NCBI RefSeq assembly: GCF_029211265.1
Contig: NZ_JARGEL010000017.1
Span: 1 to 64,000, forward strand
Reading direction: 5' to 3'
Origin: Extensimonas soli
GTDB lineage: Bacteria > Pseudomonadota > Gammaproteobacteria > Burkholderiales > Burkholderiaceae_C
DNA length: 64,000 nt
The notes beneath the pieces are model-generated. The model was not told the origin of the DNA. It saw nothing but the letters and a program-made list of their open reading frames with translations, and made no database searches. Shown one piece after another: positions 63,016 to 64,000 of this stretch; positions within the stretch are counted from its first letter, which is position 1; each line of letters begins with the position of its first letter. Made by a program: the position numbers and the translations under genes.

Positions 63016-64000
63016 GCGGCCACCCAAACTCCCCCACTGATGGCCACCTCAAACTCCCCCACCTGAGTTGATCGGGGACAGGGGGTAAACGCCGGCGCCG
63101 CTGGCACCTGTTGGCAGGACAGTAGTTCTGGTCTTCCCCGAGGGGAGGCCAAGGAGTGAATGTCTTGAAACCCAACCAACGGGCCACCGTCTACACGCTG
63201 CTCGAGCGTGGCAGCACCCAGCGCGAGATCGCGCGCATCACCGGAATCGACCGCAAGACCGTCAGGAGTTACCAACGTCGCCGGCAGGCCGAGCAGTCAA
63301 ATTCCCCCGGGGTGGCCACCGGCCCTGATGCCATGGCCGCTCACGTGGCCGCGCAAATTCCCCCACCCTGGCCACCGGCTCCCACGTCAGTGGCCGCCTC
63401 CCTATGCGAGCCGTACCGCGACTTCATCGAGGCCCAACTGCGTCTCAAGCGCAACGCCACGGCCATCTACCAGGACCTGGTCGATGTCCACGGCTTTGCC
63501 GGCCAGTACAACTCGGTCAAACGCTTCGTGGCCCGGCTGCGTCACAAGGAGCCCGAACAATTCGACCGCCTGTCCTTCCTGCCCGCAGAGGAGATGCAGG
63601 TGGACTACGGTGAGGGTGCACCCACCCGGGTGCCGGGCAGCAACCGGTACCGCAAACCGCGCCTGTTCGTGGCCACGCTGCGCTACTCGCGGGCCAGCTT
63701 TCGGCACGTGGTCTGGAAGTCCAGCCAGCAGGTCTGGGCCGAGCTGCACGAGCGCGCGTTTCGCCACTTCGGTGGCTGCCCGCAGTACGTGGTGCTGGAC
63801 AACCTCAAAGAGGGCGTCATCAAACCCGACCTGTATGAGCCCGAACTCAACCCGGTCTATGCCGCCACCCTGGCGCACTACGGCGTGGTGGCCGACCCGG
63901 CCCGGGTGCGTGACCCCAACCGCAAGGGTACGGTAGAGCACGCCATCGGCCACACCCAGGCCACGGCCTTGAAGGGCCGGCGCTTTGAGTCCATCGAAGA
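63015..64000. mobile_element. IS21-family element, partial in window
   Basis: The left end has two terminal repeat units, GGCCACCCAAACTCCCCCAC (63018-63037) and a close copy (63042-63062), the multiple-repeat type of IS21. istA follows and runs off the window. The exact boundary with the chemoreceptor is uncertain by a few bases. Confidence 0.85.
63156..64000 (+). CDS. istA: IS21-family transposase IstA (C-terminus beyond window)
   Basis: It starts at GTG 63156 with AAGGA upstream. The first 281 residues are visible: helix-turn-helix [20 protein letters not shown], catalytic Asp in [14 protein letters not shown] and [16 protein letters not shown], and Glu in [19 protein letters not shown]. 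The partner istB should follow outside the window. The frame differs from the overlapping open frame at 63208, which is a shadow. Confidence 0.9.
   Translation, partial: MNVLKPNQRATVYTLLERGSTQREIARITGIDRKTVRSYQRRRQAEQSNSPGVATGPDAMAAHVAAQIPPPWPPAPTSVAASLCEPYRDFIEAQLRLKRNATAIYQDLVDVHGFAGQYNSVKRFVARLRHKEPEQFDRLSFLPAEEMQVDYGEGAPTRVPGSNRYRKPRLFVATLRYSRASFRHVVWKSSQQVWAELHERAFRHFGGCPQYVVLDNLKEGVIKPDLYEPELNPVYAATLAHYGVVADPARVRDPNRKGTVEHAIGHTQATALKGRRFESIE

Noticed and set aside
63208..63936. 242-codon plus-strand frame in the IS21 element
   Set aside because: Another frame from GTG 63156 encodes IstA with its catalytic motifs; this one is out of phase and has no domain.

Overview
The window looks like accessory DNA from a betaproteobacterium of the Burkholderiales, probably Comamonadaceae. 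The evidence is a nag-type naphthalene operon of the kind described in Ralstonia U2, Polaromonas and Comamonas, GC-rich codon use, Tn21- and Tn402-type elements, and chemoreceptors with a CZB domain. A ParA/ribbon-helix-helix partition pair, a plasmid-typical type IC restriction system, a MobI-like gene and many short unknown genes point to a plasmid, though an integrative element is not excluded. No replication initiator or origin was recognised.

Layout. 0-3 kb: a 175-bp tandem repeat, a MobI-like gene, a small RelA/SpoT-type HD hydrolase, a membrane protein, an unknown helical protein and a tRNA-Arg(UCU). 3-7 kb: a chemoreceptor gene split by an IS1182-like element and a 161-bp MITE-like relative, both flanked by CTAG; joining the flanks restores the reading frame. 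7.2-8.3 kb: a MNT-HEPN-MNT toxin-antitoxin-like triplet. 8.4-14.4 kb: type IC hsdM-hsdS-hsdR with three 12-bp repeats in hsdS. 14.4-16 kb: a candidate small RNA, then parA and a small partner gene with GCATGC-rich repeats upstream. 16-24.5 kb: small unknown genes on the minus strand interrupted by an IS605-type element with tnpA and tnpB, then DUF2786, Dam-type methylase and ATP-grasp genes. 24.6-32.2 kb: a second tRNA-Arg(UCU), a DksA-like fusion protein, a methyltransferase, an HExxH protein, a DUF4214 protein, an EcsC-like stub, a PIN-like nuclease, and a gene that ends inside a single type I-E CRISPR repeat.

32.2-43.7 kb is a nest of mobile DNA. A PemK/MazF-type toxin-antitoxin pair and a Tn21-subgroup transposase with one 38-bp end flank a structurally complete Tn402-like transposon. 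The latter carries intI1, attI1, a full-length qacE cassette with its own attC, and tniR-tniQ-tniB-tniA, with no 3'-conserved segment or sul1. An IS5-family transposase remnant lies at the right edge.

44-61.5 kb is the complete nag operon on the minus strand in the order nagAa-G-H-Ab-Ac-Ad-B-F-C-Q-E-D-J-I-K-L, followed by two Bug-type solute-binding protein genes. The divergent regulator nagR and a consensus NahR/NagR operator lie at the promoter end. Naphthalene is dihydroxylated by NagAaAbAcAd and processed by NagB, C, D, E and F to salicylate. NagGH, sharing the NagAa/NagAb electron chain, makes gentisate, and NagI, L and K convert it to fumarate and pyruvate. Beyond nagR is a chemoreceptor gene (nagY/ntdY position) whose 5' end was removed by an IS21-family element running off the window.
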